Source: Euglena gracilis
Lineage: Eukaryota; Euglenida; Euglenophyceae; Euglenales
NCBI GenBank assembly: GCA_039621445.1
Contig: CP154954.1
Location: forward strand, 56,690,433-56,754,432
Direction: 5' to 3'
DNA: 64,000 nucleotides
The notes under the pieces are model-generated. The model was given only the letters and a program-made list of their open reading frames with translations. It did not search any database and was not told the origin of the DNA. Position numbers and translations under genes: made by a program. Positions 43,780-54,860 of the stretch are shown piece after piece (the stretch's first letter is position 1; each line of letters begins with the position of its first letter).

Positions 43780-45883
43780 ATACCCCCCCCGGGGGAGGGC
43801 TACAGGTCTGTATGCCCCAGGGTGGCTGGGTCGCACCGTGCGCCGCCCCTCTGGGAAGGCAGACAATGGTTTCCACAATACATACATACATACAGCTTGC
43901 TGTGTTGGGCGTAGCACGAATCCAGCCAAGGGCACACTTCTGGGCAGCGTCTACGGATGGATTGCAGGATTTTTTCTCGTGACAAAGAGTTGAAGGCATT
44001 CTTGAAATCCACTTGAAGGAGCCCCCAGCGATTGTCGCTGTCCGAGTGCAGAGTGTCCACCATCTGTTGGATTCCCATTGCGATCAGTGGACAAGCGTTA
44101 GGCACACCAACGCCACATTGTGGAGGACTCAGTTCTTTCAAAGCGTTTACCACTGTGGGATGACGCATGAGACATTTGCCAACCAGTCGGCGGAGGGTTT
44201 CACCTGCTGCGATTGGGTGAGTGTCTTCATCACACACCGTGTTTTCCACAAGGTTTCCAAAAGCATCCTCTTCCATTGCTGTGTTTGTTTGTTCTGTTTT
44301 CGCAGAGGTTTCAACCTGGCGGAGGAAAGAATTGGGGTCATGCCGGGGTGAACACCGTTTGTAATTGCCCGACAGATGAAGGTATCCAGCACTTCGAGGA
44401 GGTCGTCTCCACAAGCCCCTGGGTAGTCTCCAACCATGGCCTTTAGGTGGTCAGGTCTCAGGCCAGAAGGACCCGGTGCGGATTCCTTTGGGAATCCGAA
44501 TATAGCTTTGCGCAGATTTTGCAATCGTTCTTTTGTGCTTTCCGGGTCTGAAGGAAAGGTAATCGTTCGGGAAGAGTCGGACACTGGGATGCGCGGTGGA
44601 GGCTCTGATGGGTGAAGGTCACGTAGCCTTTGAATCACTTTTGGGTCATTGCTGTTCTGAACCCCTTCAGAGGGGAGCTCTCGGCAGGCTTTTGAAATAG
44701 CCACGTGGCCAACAAGGCTTTCAATGCGGGAGAGGAACCGTTCTTCATTTGCCTTGGCTGCCAGTGCTGTTTTTTGCCTTGTCTGTCTGCCTTGTGGCTT
44801 TTGTGGGAGACTGGAGTCCAACCAAGAATCAAGCACAGGACGGGTGAGATACAGGCGAGCTCGTTCTGCAATTTTTCTCCCCTCCATCGCCCAGTTTGAT
44901 CGCCCGCCACGCTGCAAAGGACAAAGCACCGCTTTGGGGAAGGCCCACAAGGCGTGCAGGGTTTCCCAGCCAGGTTCCCTGTTGAAATGCCTCAGCAGTT
45001 GCAGGTAGGTTTGATTGACATTGAGGAGGGCTCCACGTGGCAGGCATACAACATCAAAGGAAATTTCCTCGAAAGTGGGATGAATGGAGGGTGGGCATGG
45101 GGCAGAGAATGGCGTAACCCCAGAAATGTGAGTTTGGCCAATGGGGGTTGCTGGAGGTCTGGCTGGGGTTGGTGACGATGCTGCTGCGGTTGTTGCCCCT
45201 GAGGATGAAGAGCTGGCACCCAAAGGGGGGTTGGAGAAGTTCAGGAAAGGGGTCGCCTGATTTGCTTGCATCCACATGGCCACAACATCTGACAGGGAAG
45301 GGTCCTGGCCCTTGTGTGCCAATTGGGTTCTCCATGATGACCGTGGAGCACATTGAGGGGAGGCCTTGTTGGCCAAAGAACCATGGACCCGGCAGATTTG
45401 GGAACCAAGATCCCCTTTCCAATGGGGGCACTGCGGGTGGTGGTGCGGTCGGGGGGATGAAAATTTGTGATGCTGGCGCCATGTCAACGTCCTCACCCGA
45501 CAACGATGGGGGCTCTGCGGGCGGTGCAGCAGGAGGGATGGAGATTTGTGATGCTGGCGCCATGTCAATATCCTCACCCGCAACAAATGGTGGGTCGGTA
45601 GCAGGCCCGGGGTTGCTTTCAATGTCCCCGCAGGTGAGTAAAGACCGGCCTCGGCCTTCCCCCCCCCCGCTGCTGCCAGGGTAGGCTGTGTGCTGTCTTT
45701 TGCCGTTGTGTAAGGCGCAAGCACTTTTCTTTGTTTCGCCGACGGTGGGTGGTTTTTTCGGGGCTGCGCAGAGGGAACCTGGGGGTTGACAGCATTACGG
45801 CAGAAGCCTTGGGCTGGGGTCACATTTGTGAAAAACTTTTCTGTGCAGTTTTGGCTTGAGATGTGTTGACCCCTGGGCAACAT
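43780..45883 (-). pseudogene. Retrotransposon ORF: N-terminal region and reverse transcriptase
   Basis: The first frame (45883-44147) has a low-complexity N-terminus with a duplicated 27-residue unit (81-bp repeat at 45468/45549 containing LTWRQHHK). Then come LRHFNREPGWETLHALWAFP and FPKESAPGPSGLRPDHLKAM, typical of this reverse transcriptase group. After a frameshift near 44300 the second frame has AAGETLRRLVGKCLM and LLQVDFKNAFNS, which is motif A with its catalytic Asp, then a decayed motif B region ending near 43780. Motif C is missing in this orientation and is found inverted at 43341. Confidence 0.75.
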
Positions 45884-46290
45884 TTGACAGCATCATGGCT
45901 GAAGCCTTGGGCCCTGGGGCCACACCTGTGAAAAACTTTTCTGTGCCACTTTTGGCTTGAAATGTGTTGGGCCCTGGGGCAAAATGTGACAGCATCGTGG
46001 CTGAAGCCTTGGGCCCTGGGGCAACATCTCTGAAAAACTTTTCTGTGCCAGAGTTGGTTGGAAATGTGTTGATCCCTGTGTCAAAATTTGACAGCATCAT
46101 GGCAAAAGTCTGGGGCCCTGGGGTCACATCTCTGAAAAACTTTTCTGTGCCAGATTTGGCTTGAAAAGTGTTGAGCCCTGGGGCAAAACTTGACAGCATC
46201 GTGGCTGAAGCCTTGGGCCCTGGGGCAACATCTCTGAAAAACTTTTCTGTGGCACTTTTGGCTTGAAATGTGTTGACCCCTGGGGCAACA
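45808..46290. repeat. 102-bp tandem repeat, ~4.7 copies
   Basis: The word TTGGCTTGA(A)ATGTGTTG recurs at 45851, 45952, 46054, 46156 and 46258 (spacings 101, 102, 102, 102). Because 102 is a multiple of three, the minus strand is open through the array, encoding a 34-residue unit (NTFQAKSGTEKFF, then RDVAPGPKASATMLS). It could be the 5' region of the minus-strand retrotransposon. It ends exactly where chromovirus gag sequence begins (46290/46291). Confidence 0.9.
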
Positions 46291-48894
46291 TTTGAGTGGG
46301 AGGCGGCATACGCTGCGTTGCAAACGCGGATGGACCGCCTCTGCAACACCGTCGACTTCGTCGGCTCCAAGGCGAAGGAGATGTGGGACAGCTGGGCGGC
46401 CGTGCAAACGGCCGATGCCATGAAGGACAAGGTGGACGAGCAAGGAGTGGCGGTGCAAGAGTTGAAGAAACGGATGGCGGCCAAAAGAAGGGGCCCACGT
46501 AGACCTGATGGAGAACGTGGTGAAGGTGAAGGACGACATCGTCAGACTACATCAAGGAATATCACAACTCCACAAGCTCACGCCCATGGTGGCCACGGCG
46601 GAGGAGCGGATGACAAGAGTGGAGAAGTACACCCACGACGCGCTCGGAGGCTTCGGTGAACATCTCCGAAGGATCCCGGCGAAGGTGAAGGAGGCGGAAG
46701 ACAACGCCGCGGCCGCGGTGATGGCGGTGAAGAGCGGCGTACCGACGAGTGGACTCACCGAGCTGGTGAAGGTGGCGCACCTCAAGGCCGCCGTGCAGGA
46801 GCTGCTGCAAGAGAAGGAGCGGCAGCGGGCCGAGAACGTCCAGCTGCAGGGGAAGCTCAACGCCGTCGAGGTGCAGATGGCCGTCTTCACCGCCAAGGTG
46901 GAGGCGACTGCGGTGGCGCAGGGCAAGGCGGTGGAGGTGACGACGCGCCTGGTGGAGCAGCTGCAGTATCAGCAGGCCGAGAACGCCTGGCTGAAGGAGC
47001 AGGTCAAGTTCCTGGTGGCGCAGGTGTCCTCCCTCACCACCAAGGTGGAGGCAGCCGCGGCCAAGGAGCCAAAGGCCGCTGAGCTGCCGCCGCTGATCGT
47101 GGGTAGGATCCAGAAGGTGGAGACAGAGATCCAGAAGATGGGAGCCCAAGCCCAAGGGCTGACCGTGGCCGTGCAACGGCTCGCCGCGGACAGCCCAGGA
47201 GACAAGATCCGGGTGGTGGAGACCGAAGTGCAGAAGGTGAACGTCCAGACGCAAGCCGTGGCGATAGCCGTGCAGCGGCTGGACCAGATCGTCTCCCAAG
47301 CCAAGGCGGTGCCGGCCATGCCCGCCAAGGCTCCGCCACCCCCGGCCGAGCAGCAGCCGGTGACGGTGGCCCGGCAGCAACCAGTGCCAGAGGTGAGAAC
47401 GGTCCAGATGGAGAAGCCCATGCAGGAGGAGTCCGTGGTGCAGGAGAAGCCGTCGTCCACCCTCCGACCAGCTCTCCGGCTGGTCCGGAAGCAGGCCGCG
47501 GCGGGAGGGGGCGGGGTGCCGTCCCTCTCCATCGCCCGCCTGACCACGCCGTCCGCCGTCCCCGTCGCCAGCGCGTCCGCGGTGCGAGAGGTCCGCATCG
47601 CCCCGGTGCAGGCCCAGCCAGCGGCCCTGCACTTCCTCCCGGCGCCGCGGGTGGACTCCGTCATCGGCCTCCACCCGGGCCGGTTCTCCGGGCATCCGGA
47701 GGACTGGCCGCAGTGGCGGAGGCAGTGGCTCCTGTTCCTTCGGGAACTCGAGCAGGCGTGGCCGTCCATTACGTCAGCTCAGCGCCTCGCCATGTTCCGC
47801 GCGGCTCTGGACGAGGCCACGGTGCTGATGCTGGACGAGGAGATCGAGAACAAAGGAGAGGTGGAGTATGCCGTGCTGTTTGCGGAGGTGGACCTGGCGA
47901 ACGGCGGCGAGGACAAGGAGGAAGCTGAAGCTGGTGACAAGCGGGAGGCTGACCGAGAAATCCTGGAGGGAGTACTACGCGCAGATGGCGTCCATGGCGA
48001 GGCAGGTGGGCATGGAGGAGGAGGAGCTGGGGAAGCTCCTCGTGGAGGCCATGCCCCTCCACCCCTGGCGCCGGAAGGTGGCCCAGGAGGAGGACAAGCG
48101 GGTGGACCACCGTTCCACCGTGCTGGAGGGCCTGCCGATGGACACGACGGTGGAGGAGGTGAAGGAGATGATCAAGCAAGAGACCGCGGTGGCCCCCGCC
48201 TCGGTGCGCCGCTTCGTGGTGGTGCCAGTGGGTTACGAGCACCGCACCCTGGTGAAGGCCGTGTACGACCGCCAGCGGCTCGAGGGCGGCAGCATCGTGA
48301 CGGGTGACGGCCGACTCGTGCGACCTACCGCCGAAGGACATCCACAACCTCATGGTGAGATGGCTGCGGATGGAGGCAAACATGGCTCCCGAGAAGGAGA
48401 AGGAGATCCCGGAGAAGCGGCCGGTACCACGGTGGCAGCGGGACGTGGAGGGCGACGACACCACCGAGGAGCCGTACATCCAGGAGGTGGAGAAGACGAA
48501 TGTGCAGCCGAAGAAGGAGAAGCAAGCACAGCAACCACGCCCGCCGACGCCGCCGGTGCCCGCGCCCCAAGGCAAAGGTCAAGGCCAAGGGGGACGTGGG
48601 TACCCAGAGCAGTGGTCATCGAGCCCATGGACGAGTGAAGAAGGAAAAGGAAAGGGTGGATACCAAGCCGAGCAGTGGTCATCGAGTGCATGGCAAGGAA
48701 ATGAAGGAAAAGGAAAAGGTGGTGGGTACCAAGGCGAGCAGTGGACATCGAATGCCCCAACACAAGATGAAGGCAAAGGAAAAGGCAAGGCGAAGGGTGG
48801 AGGAAAAGGAGATCAAGGAAAAGGAAAGTCCAAGGGCAAAGGCAAGGACGGCAAGAGAAACGTCTCGGCCGTCCAGGAGCAGCATCATGAGTGA
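46291..48894 (+). pseudogene. gag: Chromovirus gag: coiled coil, capsid-like, RRM-like, Gly/Lys tail
   Basis: The product would form the virus-like particle. Seen in order: alpha-helical, heptad-rich N-terminal ~350 residues (46300-47350); a Pro/Val-rich linker; a capsid-like segment with HPGRFSGHPEDWPQWRRQWL (about 47670-47730); a segment STVLEGLPMDTTVEEVKEMI through RLEGGSIV (48120-48300) that reads like an RNA-recognition motif; and a basic tail of repeated EQWSS and GKGKG words (48590-48890). There is no CCHC knuckle; the basic tail may bind RNA instead. Three frameshifts (near 46490, 47920, 48325) break it. TGA at 48892-48894 ends gag, and downstream sequence stays in the same frame as the methyltransferase. 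The start codon is lost by 5' truncation. Confidence 0.75.
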
Positions 48895-49158
48895 CGGGGC
48901 CGCCCAGGCCCCAGGGATGGGGGTCTGGGCCCGCGGTCAAATCCCAACGCCAGCGTGAGCGTGCGGGCAATCACCCAAGAGCCCCGCACGCCCCCCAGAC
49001 CCATCAAGCCCCAAATCTCCCAAGGAGGGGAGAGACCGTGCCCTGAAGCACATGGTCAAGGCGGGGCCCATCAGATTATGACAAACAACTACTGGTCCGT
49101 GCTACAGAAGAAGTAGCGTCGTTCCGAGCAACCTTCTGCGGCGCGACCAGTCTCGTCT

Positions 49159-49920
49159 GTGCAGTCCTCGCCCCCCGCCAAGCCAGCAGTGTCCGTGCCA
49201 TCGTCTACGCAGCATCGTGCCACCGCGACGCCCCCAGCCCGGCAGCAGCAGGAGCGAGCGCCGCGCCAGTCCACACCAAGCCGGACGACGCTGCCCCCGC
49301 CATCAGCAGCGCCGTCAGCGGCACCACGCTCCGCGCCTGCAGCAACCTGCGCCCCGTTCCCCCCGCAGAGCGCAACGTCCTCCCGGGCGGCACCGACAAC
49401 CTCGACCCCAAAGAGGTTGGCACTGGACCTGTTCTCCGGAACGGGTTCGGTGAAGCGGGCGCTGGAGAAGCTCGGCTACTCCGTCGTCGACGCCGACCCG
49501 CGGTGGAAGGCGGACAAGACGGTCGACGTGCGGCGCTGGCGGTACTGGGAGGAGTACTGGACGGAGACTTCGAGCTGGTCGCCGCCTCGCCGCCATGCAC
49601 CAAGTACTCCAGCGCGATGACGACAAGGAGGCGGCGGCTGCGGAAGGCCGACTTCCTGTTCCGCAAGACAAAGGAGATCATCGCCTACCTGCGGCCGTCC
49701 ATGTGGTGGCTGGAGAATCCCCGCTATGGGAAACTCCGCCACCGCAAGGTCGTGGAGGACATGCAGTACGTCGATGTGGACTACTGCATGTTCGAGGCGT
49801 GGGGCTATTGCAAGCCCACACGCTTCTGGATCGCGGACTCCATGGGCCCCATGCAGGACATCGTGTGCGAAGGCCAGTGCGAGAACATCGTGGAGGAGCA
49901 AGACGGACGGCGACATCACC
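49159..49920 (+). pseudogene. DNA cytosine-5 methyltransferase-like domain inside the chromovirus
   Basis: After an Ala/Pro/Ser-rich linker it shows motif I LALDLFSGTGSV (49417-49452, S-adenosylmethionine loop), motif IV ELVAASPPCTKYS with the catalytic Cys at 49596-49598, and motif VI as MWWLENPR (49707-49724). It then has KPTRFW and IVCEGQCENIV. A one-base frameshift near 49560 separates motif I from motif IV. The domain is short (~190 residues) with no obvious large target-recognition domain, closer to phage or virus-type C5 methylases than to host DNMTs. Known for the family: methyl transfer to cytosine C5 through the motif IV Cys. Inferred: the element once methylated its own DNA or its target. 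TAG at 49114-49116 lies in the same frame upstream. Confidence 0.8.
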
Positions 49921-50209
49921 GACGGCAGCTGGGTGGGGCATCCAGCAGCGCGGTACCCGAGACCAGGCGTAACGCATTCCCGAAGGTGTCGTCCGATACC
50001 TGTGCGAGCGCACTCCACCAACCCGCCAAGCAGCCGTGCCGCCCAGCGCGATACCGCCGAGGCCGGCACCCGCACCCGCGTCCGCCACCACACCGCCAAG
50101 CCGGACGGTGCTGCCCCCTCAAGCAGCGGCGCTGTCCCAAGCCCCGCGCCAATGACCACCATCGTGCAAACGCCAAGCATCGTGCACCCCCGCCGAGCCG
50201 CACAACGAT

Positions 50210-50983
50210 CCACCCGCCGAGCCAGTCACCGCCGCCGCCGACGAGCCCCACCCCCCGCGGAAGGTTCACAAGGTCACCGTCCGTCCGTGGCAGTACCGCC
50301 CCAGCCGGCCCTTCCAGGTGCGCCGCATGCAGAGGCGGGGCGGCAGCTACCAGCTGATGCTGGATGTCATCGAGATCGACGGCCGGGAGGAGAAGGCGAA
50401 GTCCCTCATCAACACGGGTGCGCAGACGTCGCTGATCCGTCGGGACTTGTTCCCGAGCGGATGTTTCCGCCGCAGCGAGCGTCCGCTGCTGCTGCGGACC
50501 GTGAACGGCGACCTGCTGGCAGGCGGCAGCAACGAGGCGGACGTCCTGCTGGTGTTCAACGCGAGGAGTGAAGGAGAGATGAGTGGAGGAGTGAAGAGGT
50601 GGCACAGCCAGATCACCGTCCATGACGGTGATATAGGGTGTGACCTGATTCTGGGTTACTCCTGGCTGAAGGAGCACAGGCTGGATGTGCAACCCTGGCG
50701 TGATGCGCTCCAGCTCCACGACGACCCCCGATGGGTCATCGCCGGCACCGAAGCAAGCGAGATCGCAGCGCTGAGCACACGCACCCACGCGACCGTCCGA
50801 GCCTGCAACCCGTCGCCGTTGCCCCGCACGCCGTCTGAAGTGGAGGAGGAGATGGAGGCCGAGGTGAGGAAGATGAGGCTCACCGTCGGGATCAACGGCC
50901 CCGACGGAGACGAGGAGGACGAGACCCTGGACGCCGAGGAGGAGGCAATGGTGGCCAAGGTGCTGATCGACGCGGCCAAGTAG
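50210..50983 (+). pseudogene. Retropepsin-like aspartic protease with Asp to Asn at the active site
   Basis: Would cleave the polyprotein. LMLDVIEIDGREEKAKSLIN, then TGAQTSLI, matches the retropepsin start, where 'LIDTGA' is expected. Here the Asp codon is AAC (Asn, 50411-50413), which should abolish catalysis. LILGYSWLKEH (about 50650) matches the second conserved strand (hydrophobic-hydrophobic-G-x-x-W/F-L). The frame ends with TAG at 50981-50983, after which the same frame continues to about 51185. Confidence 0.75.
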
Positions 50984-51184
50984 GCGAAGGAAGTCCGTGG
51001 GGTGGTCACGGCCGAGGCGGAGGAGCAGCATCCGCTGGACGTCCAGCTGCGCGCCGAGATGCTCAAGGAGTTGGAGGGCCGCGTCTTCTGCGACCGCGTC
51101 CACCCCGATCCGCCGCCCCGAGGCCAGCACGGGATGGCGGTGCTGCGCCTCAAGCCAAACGCCCAGCCGGTGGTGGGGAGGGTG

Positions 51185-52847
51185 ATCCACCGAAGGGCGA
51201 GCGGCTGGAGTCGCTGCGGGAGATGGAGGAGGAGTGCCGCCGCGACCGGAAGGTGGAGCCGTGGCGGGCGGCGGCCTTCCCGATTCAGAAGAAGAACGGG
51301 AAGTGGAGGATGGTGTGTGACTACGCGGTGACGAACCTGCAGATCATGGCGGACAGCTACCCCTTGCCCTTGACGGAGGGGATCGTGGCGGAGCAGGCGA
51401 AGTGTACCCTCTTCAGCACCATCGCCTTGCGGGACGCGTTCCACCAGGTGGCCTTGGCGAAGGAGTGCCGACCGGTAACGAACGTCCAGCTGCCGGGTGG
51501 GCTGTGGCAATGGCGTGTGGTCCCGCAGGGGATCAACGTCGGGCTCGCCCTCCTGCAGCGGGACATCGACGCCACCTGCGCGGCGGTGAAGGCGCACTCC
51601 CGCCCTTACTTCGACGACATCATCGTCAGTACGCGGCAGGGAGCGGAGGAGACGGACGAGGAGTTCTACCAGAAGCACGCCCGAGACGTCCGTGACACGT
51701 TGCTGGCCTTGAAGAAGGACAGATGGGTCAGCGACAGCCGCAAGGTCAAGCTCTTCATGAGGCAGGTCGAGTTTGTTGGGCATGTCCTGGGGCACGGCAG
51801 GAGGGCGCCTGCCCCAGGCAAACTGTCGGCGGTGCAGCACTGGCAGCTGCCGCCGACGGTCAGCAGTCTCCGCGCTTTTCTCGGCGTCTGCAATTACTAT
51901 GCGGGCTACGTGAGACTGTACCCGGAGCTGGCGCCGTTACAGGAGAAGCTGAAGTTGCCGAGGGAGCTGACCAAGGCGGGATCCAAGCACCCAGTGGCGT
52001 GGACGGAGCAGGAGAAGGAGGCGTTCGACAAGCTGAAGAAGGCCCTCATCGCCGACCTGGAGCTGTACCACATCGATCCAGCCAAGCCGTTTGTCCTGCG
52101 CACCGACGCGTCGGACTACGCCATCGGAGCGGTGCTGGAGCAGTTCCCGAAGATTGACGGCATGCCGCGGGTGGAGGACCTGCGGCCGGGGGCCTCCGTC
52201 CCGGTGGCCTTCATGTCCCGGAAGGTCACCGAGGGGCAGCGCCTTCGGTGGGATGTCCGGGACAAGGAGACGCATGCCGTGGTGGCCGCCCTCGACAAGT
52301 GGGCAGGCTTCCTGCTGGACAACGAGATCCTCGTCCTGACCGACCACCGCAGCCTGGGGTCGTGGTACAAGGAGTACGTCGCCGGAGTGGGCCCGCAGGG
52401 GAGGCGGGCCAGATGGCATGCGAAGCTCAACGAGTTCCGCATCACCGTGGTGCACGTCCCGGCGAGACCAACGTGGTGGGCGATGCCATGTCCCGCTGGG
52501 CCTACCCGGCCTCACAAGGCTGGCGCGACACCTCGTGGCACGGCACCGAGGCCGACACGAAGGAGATGAAGGCCCACATCCTGGAGGAGAAGCTGCGCGA
52601 GAAGTCCACCCCGAAGGCGGTGCATCCCGAGGACGAGGAGACCAAGGTGGAACAGGTGGAGAGGTCAACCCTGAAGGAGGGAAGAAAGCTGGCCGTCATC
52701 CAGCTGATCCCGCTCCAGTCGTTCGCCGCGGTCCCGTCAGCGTCCCACATCGCCGTCACCACGCGCAGCCGCCTCGACACGCAGCGCAACGCCCAAGACG
52801 CCCCAGCAGACGCCCCGCACGGTACGCGATCCGAGCACCCACGCTAA
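51185..52847 (+). pseudogene. pol: Chromovirus reverse transcriptase and RNase H
   Basis: Reverse transcriptase landmarks: AFPIQKKNGKWRMVCDY, SYPLPLTE, FSTIALRDAFHQV (motif A), VVPQGINVGLALLQRDID (motif B, degenerate) and PYFDDIIV (motif C, Asp pair at 51613-51618). RNase H landmarks: FVLRTDASDYAIGAVLEQ, AFMSRKVT, the DKETHAVVAALDKW helix and LTDHRSL. The motif A catalytic Asp is replaced by Ala (GCC, 51424-51426). A frameshift near 51185 separates it from the protease. Another at 52463 splits the usual 'HVPGxxNxVxDxxSR' motif, which continues in the next frame as GETNVVGDAMSRW. That frame ends in TAA at 52845-52847 and reopens at once toward integrase. Confidence 0.85.
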
Positions 52848-54860
52848 ATACACCCGTCAGCCTCGTCTCCCGCGGCCGCAGCAGTCCCACCGTCGGCATC
52901 GTCTGCGGCAGTCCCACCGTCTGCGTCGTGCATCGCATCACCAGCGTCCGTGCCAGCACCGCAATCCACCACACCGCAGTCCATCGCACCGCCCGCAGCG
53001 CCCACAGCCGGTGTGTCATCACCGGCCATGCCCGTCCCAGCGTCCGCAGCCGGTGTGCCGTCACCCGCCGCGTCAGTCCCGTCTGCAGCGCCCGCAGCAG
53101 GTGTGCCGTCAAACGCTGATCCCGTGACCCCGCAGCCTGACCTGGACATCAACGTCTTCGACATGGACTGGAGCAAGGCGTATGCGATGTGCCCGTGCTG
53201 GAAGCCCGTCTGGGACCAGGCCCACAACGGCCCGGGCTGGCCCAGCGGGTTCCAGCTGGTGTATGGGCGGCTCGTCTCGGCGGGGAGGTGGTGTGTGCCG
53301 AGCGGGCTGCTGGCAGAAGTGCTGAGGGAGCAGCACTCGGTCTCCGGCCACATTGGCGCGGACGGGCTGGTGGAGGATGCCGAGCGCACCTACGTCTTCG
53401 CGGTCTAAATGGAGGCGGCGAAGGTGGCCAGCGGGCTGCAGCGGACGTGCCTGGTGTGCCAGGCCACCGGGCACCCGCACCAGCCGCTGCGGCTGAAGGT
53501 TTGCCCGACGCCCGTCCCGCCGTACATCATGGCCTCGGTGGCCATCGACCTCTTCGTGATGCCGGAGGTGGACTTCGAGGGGCAGCTGTACAACGTGTTA
53601 GCCGCCTGCGTCGATCGCCACAGTGGGTGGGTCGTGGCCACGGCCCACCACACGCGCGGCCTCACCGCCGCCACCGTGGCCAAGGCGATGTACCGTGGGT
53701 GGTGGTCGCCGCACGGGCTGCCCACCAGTGACCGCGGGCCGCACTTTGCTGGCTCGTGGTGGCGCAGCATGTGTGGCCTGCACGGGATCCGCCACGCCTA
53801 CGCCCAGGCGTACCACCACGCGGCGAACGGGCCTGCGGACTCCCTCGGTGCGCAGCTGCGGAAGCGGATCCGGAGCGAGAAGGCCGAGGCCCCGATCACC
53901 TGGATGGAGTCCCTGCCCAGGGCAGTGCAGAAGCTGAACGACTCCAAGGCGCAGCACGGCCTGAGTCCGTACGAGGTGCTGCATGGACGACATCGGTGGA
54001 CTGGTGGCGTACCGTACAAGGCCCCGGTCATGGTGGAGGATGCCGTGTCGTTCTTCGAGAGACAGAAGGCCGTAGACCAGAAGGTCGCCGACGTCCTCAA
54101 CGACCTCCACAAGCGGCAAGCGGACCAGAAGAACAGGAGCAGGAAGGACCTCGAGGAGTTCGCCAAGGGAGACCTCGTGTGGCACCTCCGGCCTCCGAGG
54201 CGGCCGGGCCAGAAGCTCGAGAGCTACTGGCTTGGCCCAGCCCGGGTCACCGCGCGCCGTGGCGAGCACTCGTACGAGTTGGAGCTGGAGGAGGGCCGCC
54301 GCCAAGATGCCCACCGCTGCCAGCTGAATGCCTACCGCGATGACACGCGGCTGTGGGGCCCGCCCAAGATGTTCGTCTACCGGCAGGCCAGGCCGCAAGA
54401 GGACGTGGACATCGAGGAGTGGACGGTGGAGGAGATCCGGCGGCACCGCAGACGAGACGACGGCGACTGGGAGTTCGCGGTGAAGTGGGAGGGCCACCCG
54501 ACTCTCACGTGAGAGCCGTTGAAGAATTTCTTCCATCGCTACTCTCACCAGATGGTCGAGTACGCCAAGTCCAAGAAACTCAAGGTGGAATTGCTGGAGT
54601 GGGTCTGGCCCCACGAGGACATGAAGAAGAACGAGGAGGCAAGCAGCCAGGAAGGGGAGTCAGCGGACCCTGGGAGTGGGCACAGCGGTGCCTGCAGCAC
54701 AGCACGTCCCGACACGCGATCCAGCGCCAGCGCTAGGTCAGGATCCACCGCGGACCGTCGCCGCCGCTGCATCGCACCACCCCGTCCCGCTGCACTGCGA
54801 GCACCACCCATCCGACCGTCCCTCCGTCTCTGCGTTTCCCCAGCTGTCGCAGGAGGCTGA
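52848..54860 (+). pseudogene. Chromovirus integrase with C-terminal chromodomain
   Basis: After an Ala/Pro/Ser/Val repeat linker (52880-53130) come the zinc motif QHSVSGH ... CLVCQ and the catalytic core: VAIDLF (Asp, 53547), PTSDRGPHF (Asp, 53730) and NGPADSLGAQL, where Asp (53838) takes the place of the usual Glu at the 35-residue spacing. The GPY/F module YWLGPARVTARRGEHSYELE follows. The chromodomain begins EEWTVEEIRRHRRRDDGDWE and FAVKWEGHP; its invariant Trp before EPLKNF is a TGA (54510-54512), one base from TGG. A TAA at 53406-53408 interrupts the zinc domain in frame. Chromodomains steer integration to marked chromatin. Confidence 0.85.

Larger units (their letters stand above)
42180..46290 (-). 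mobile_element. Decayed non-LTR retrotransposon of the restriction-like-endonuclease type
   Basis: Minus-strand order: N-terminal low-complexity region with in-frame 102-bp repeats (46290-45800), reverse transcriptase (about 44900-43780), an inverted reverse transcriptase piece (43341-43640), a Cys/His knuckle (about 42785-42722) and a restriction-like endonuclease motif (about 42615-42558), ending in TGA/TAG-rich sequence near 42180. Reverse transcriptase, then CCHC, then endonuclease at the C-terminus is the order of R2/NeSL/CRE-like elements. At least two frameshifts (near 44300 and 42600) and an internal inversion show it is dead. Its left side abuts the foldback element and its right side the truncated gag of the chromovirus. 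Confidence 0.75.
46291..54860 (+). mobile_element. Ty3/gypsy chromovirus carrying a cytosine methyltransferase-like domain (5'-truncated, decayed)
   Basis: A GC-rich plus-strand element: gag (46291-48894), methyltransferase-like domain (49159-49920), aspartic protease (50210-50983), reverse transcriptase/RNase H (51185-52500), integrase (52950-54400) and chromodomain (54400-54600). The protease, RT, RNase H, IN order and the chromodomain after the GPY/F module identify a chromovirus. Frameshifts occur near 46490, 47920, 48325, 49560, 50000-50200, 51185 and 52463. In-frame stops are at 48892 (TGA), 49114 (TAG), 50981 (TAG), 52845 (TAA), 53406 (TAA) and 54510 (TGA). The 5' end is cut at 46291 by repeat DNA, and no LTR or primer-binding site was found. 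Confidence 0.85.

Noticed and set aside
45148-45684. 178-codon plus-strand Gly/Ser/Pro-rich frame
   Set aside because: Opposite strand of the retrotransposon N-terminal region; no independent support.
46562-47769. Long minus-strand frames (377 and 266 codons) opposite gag
   Set aside because: Antisense shadows of GC-rich coding sequence; Leu/His-rich with no motif, while the plus strand has clear gag structure.
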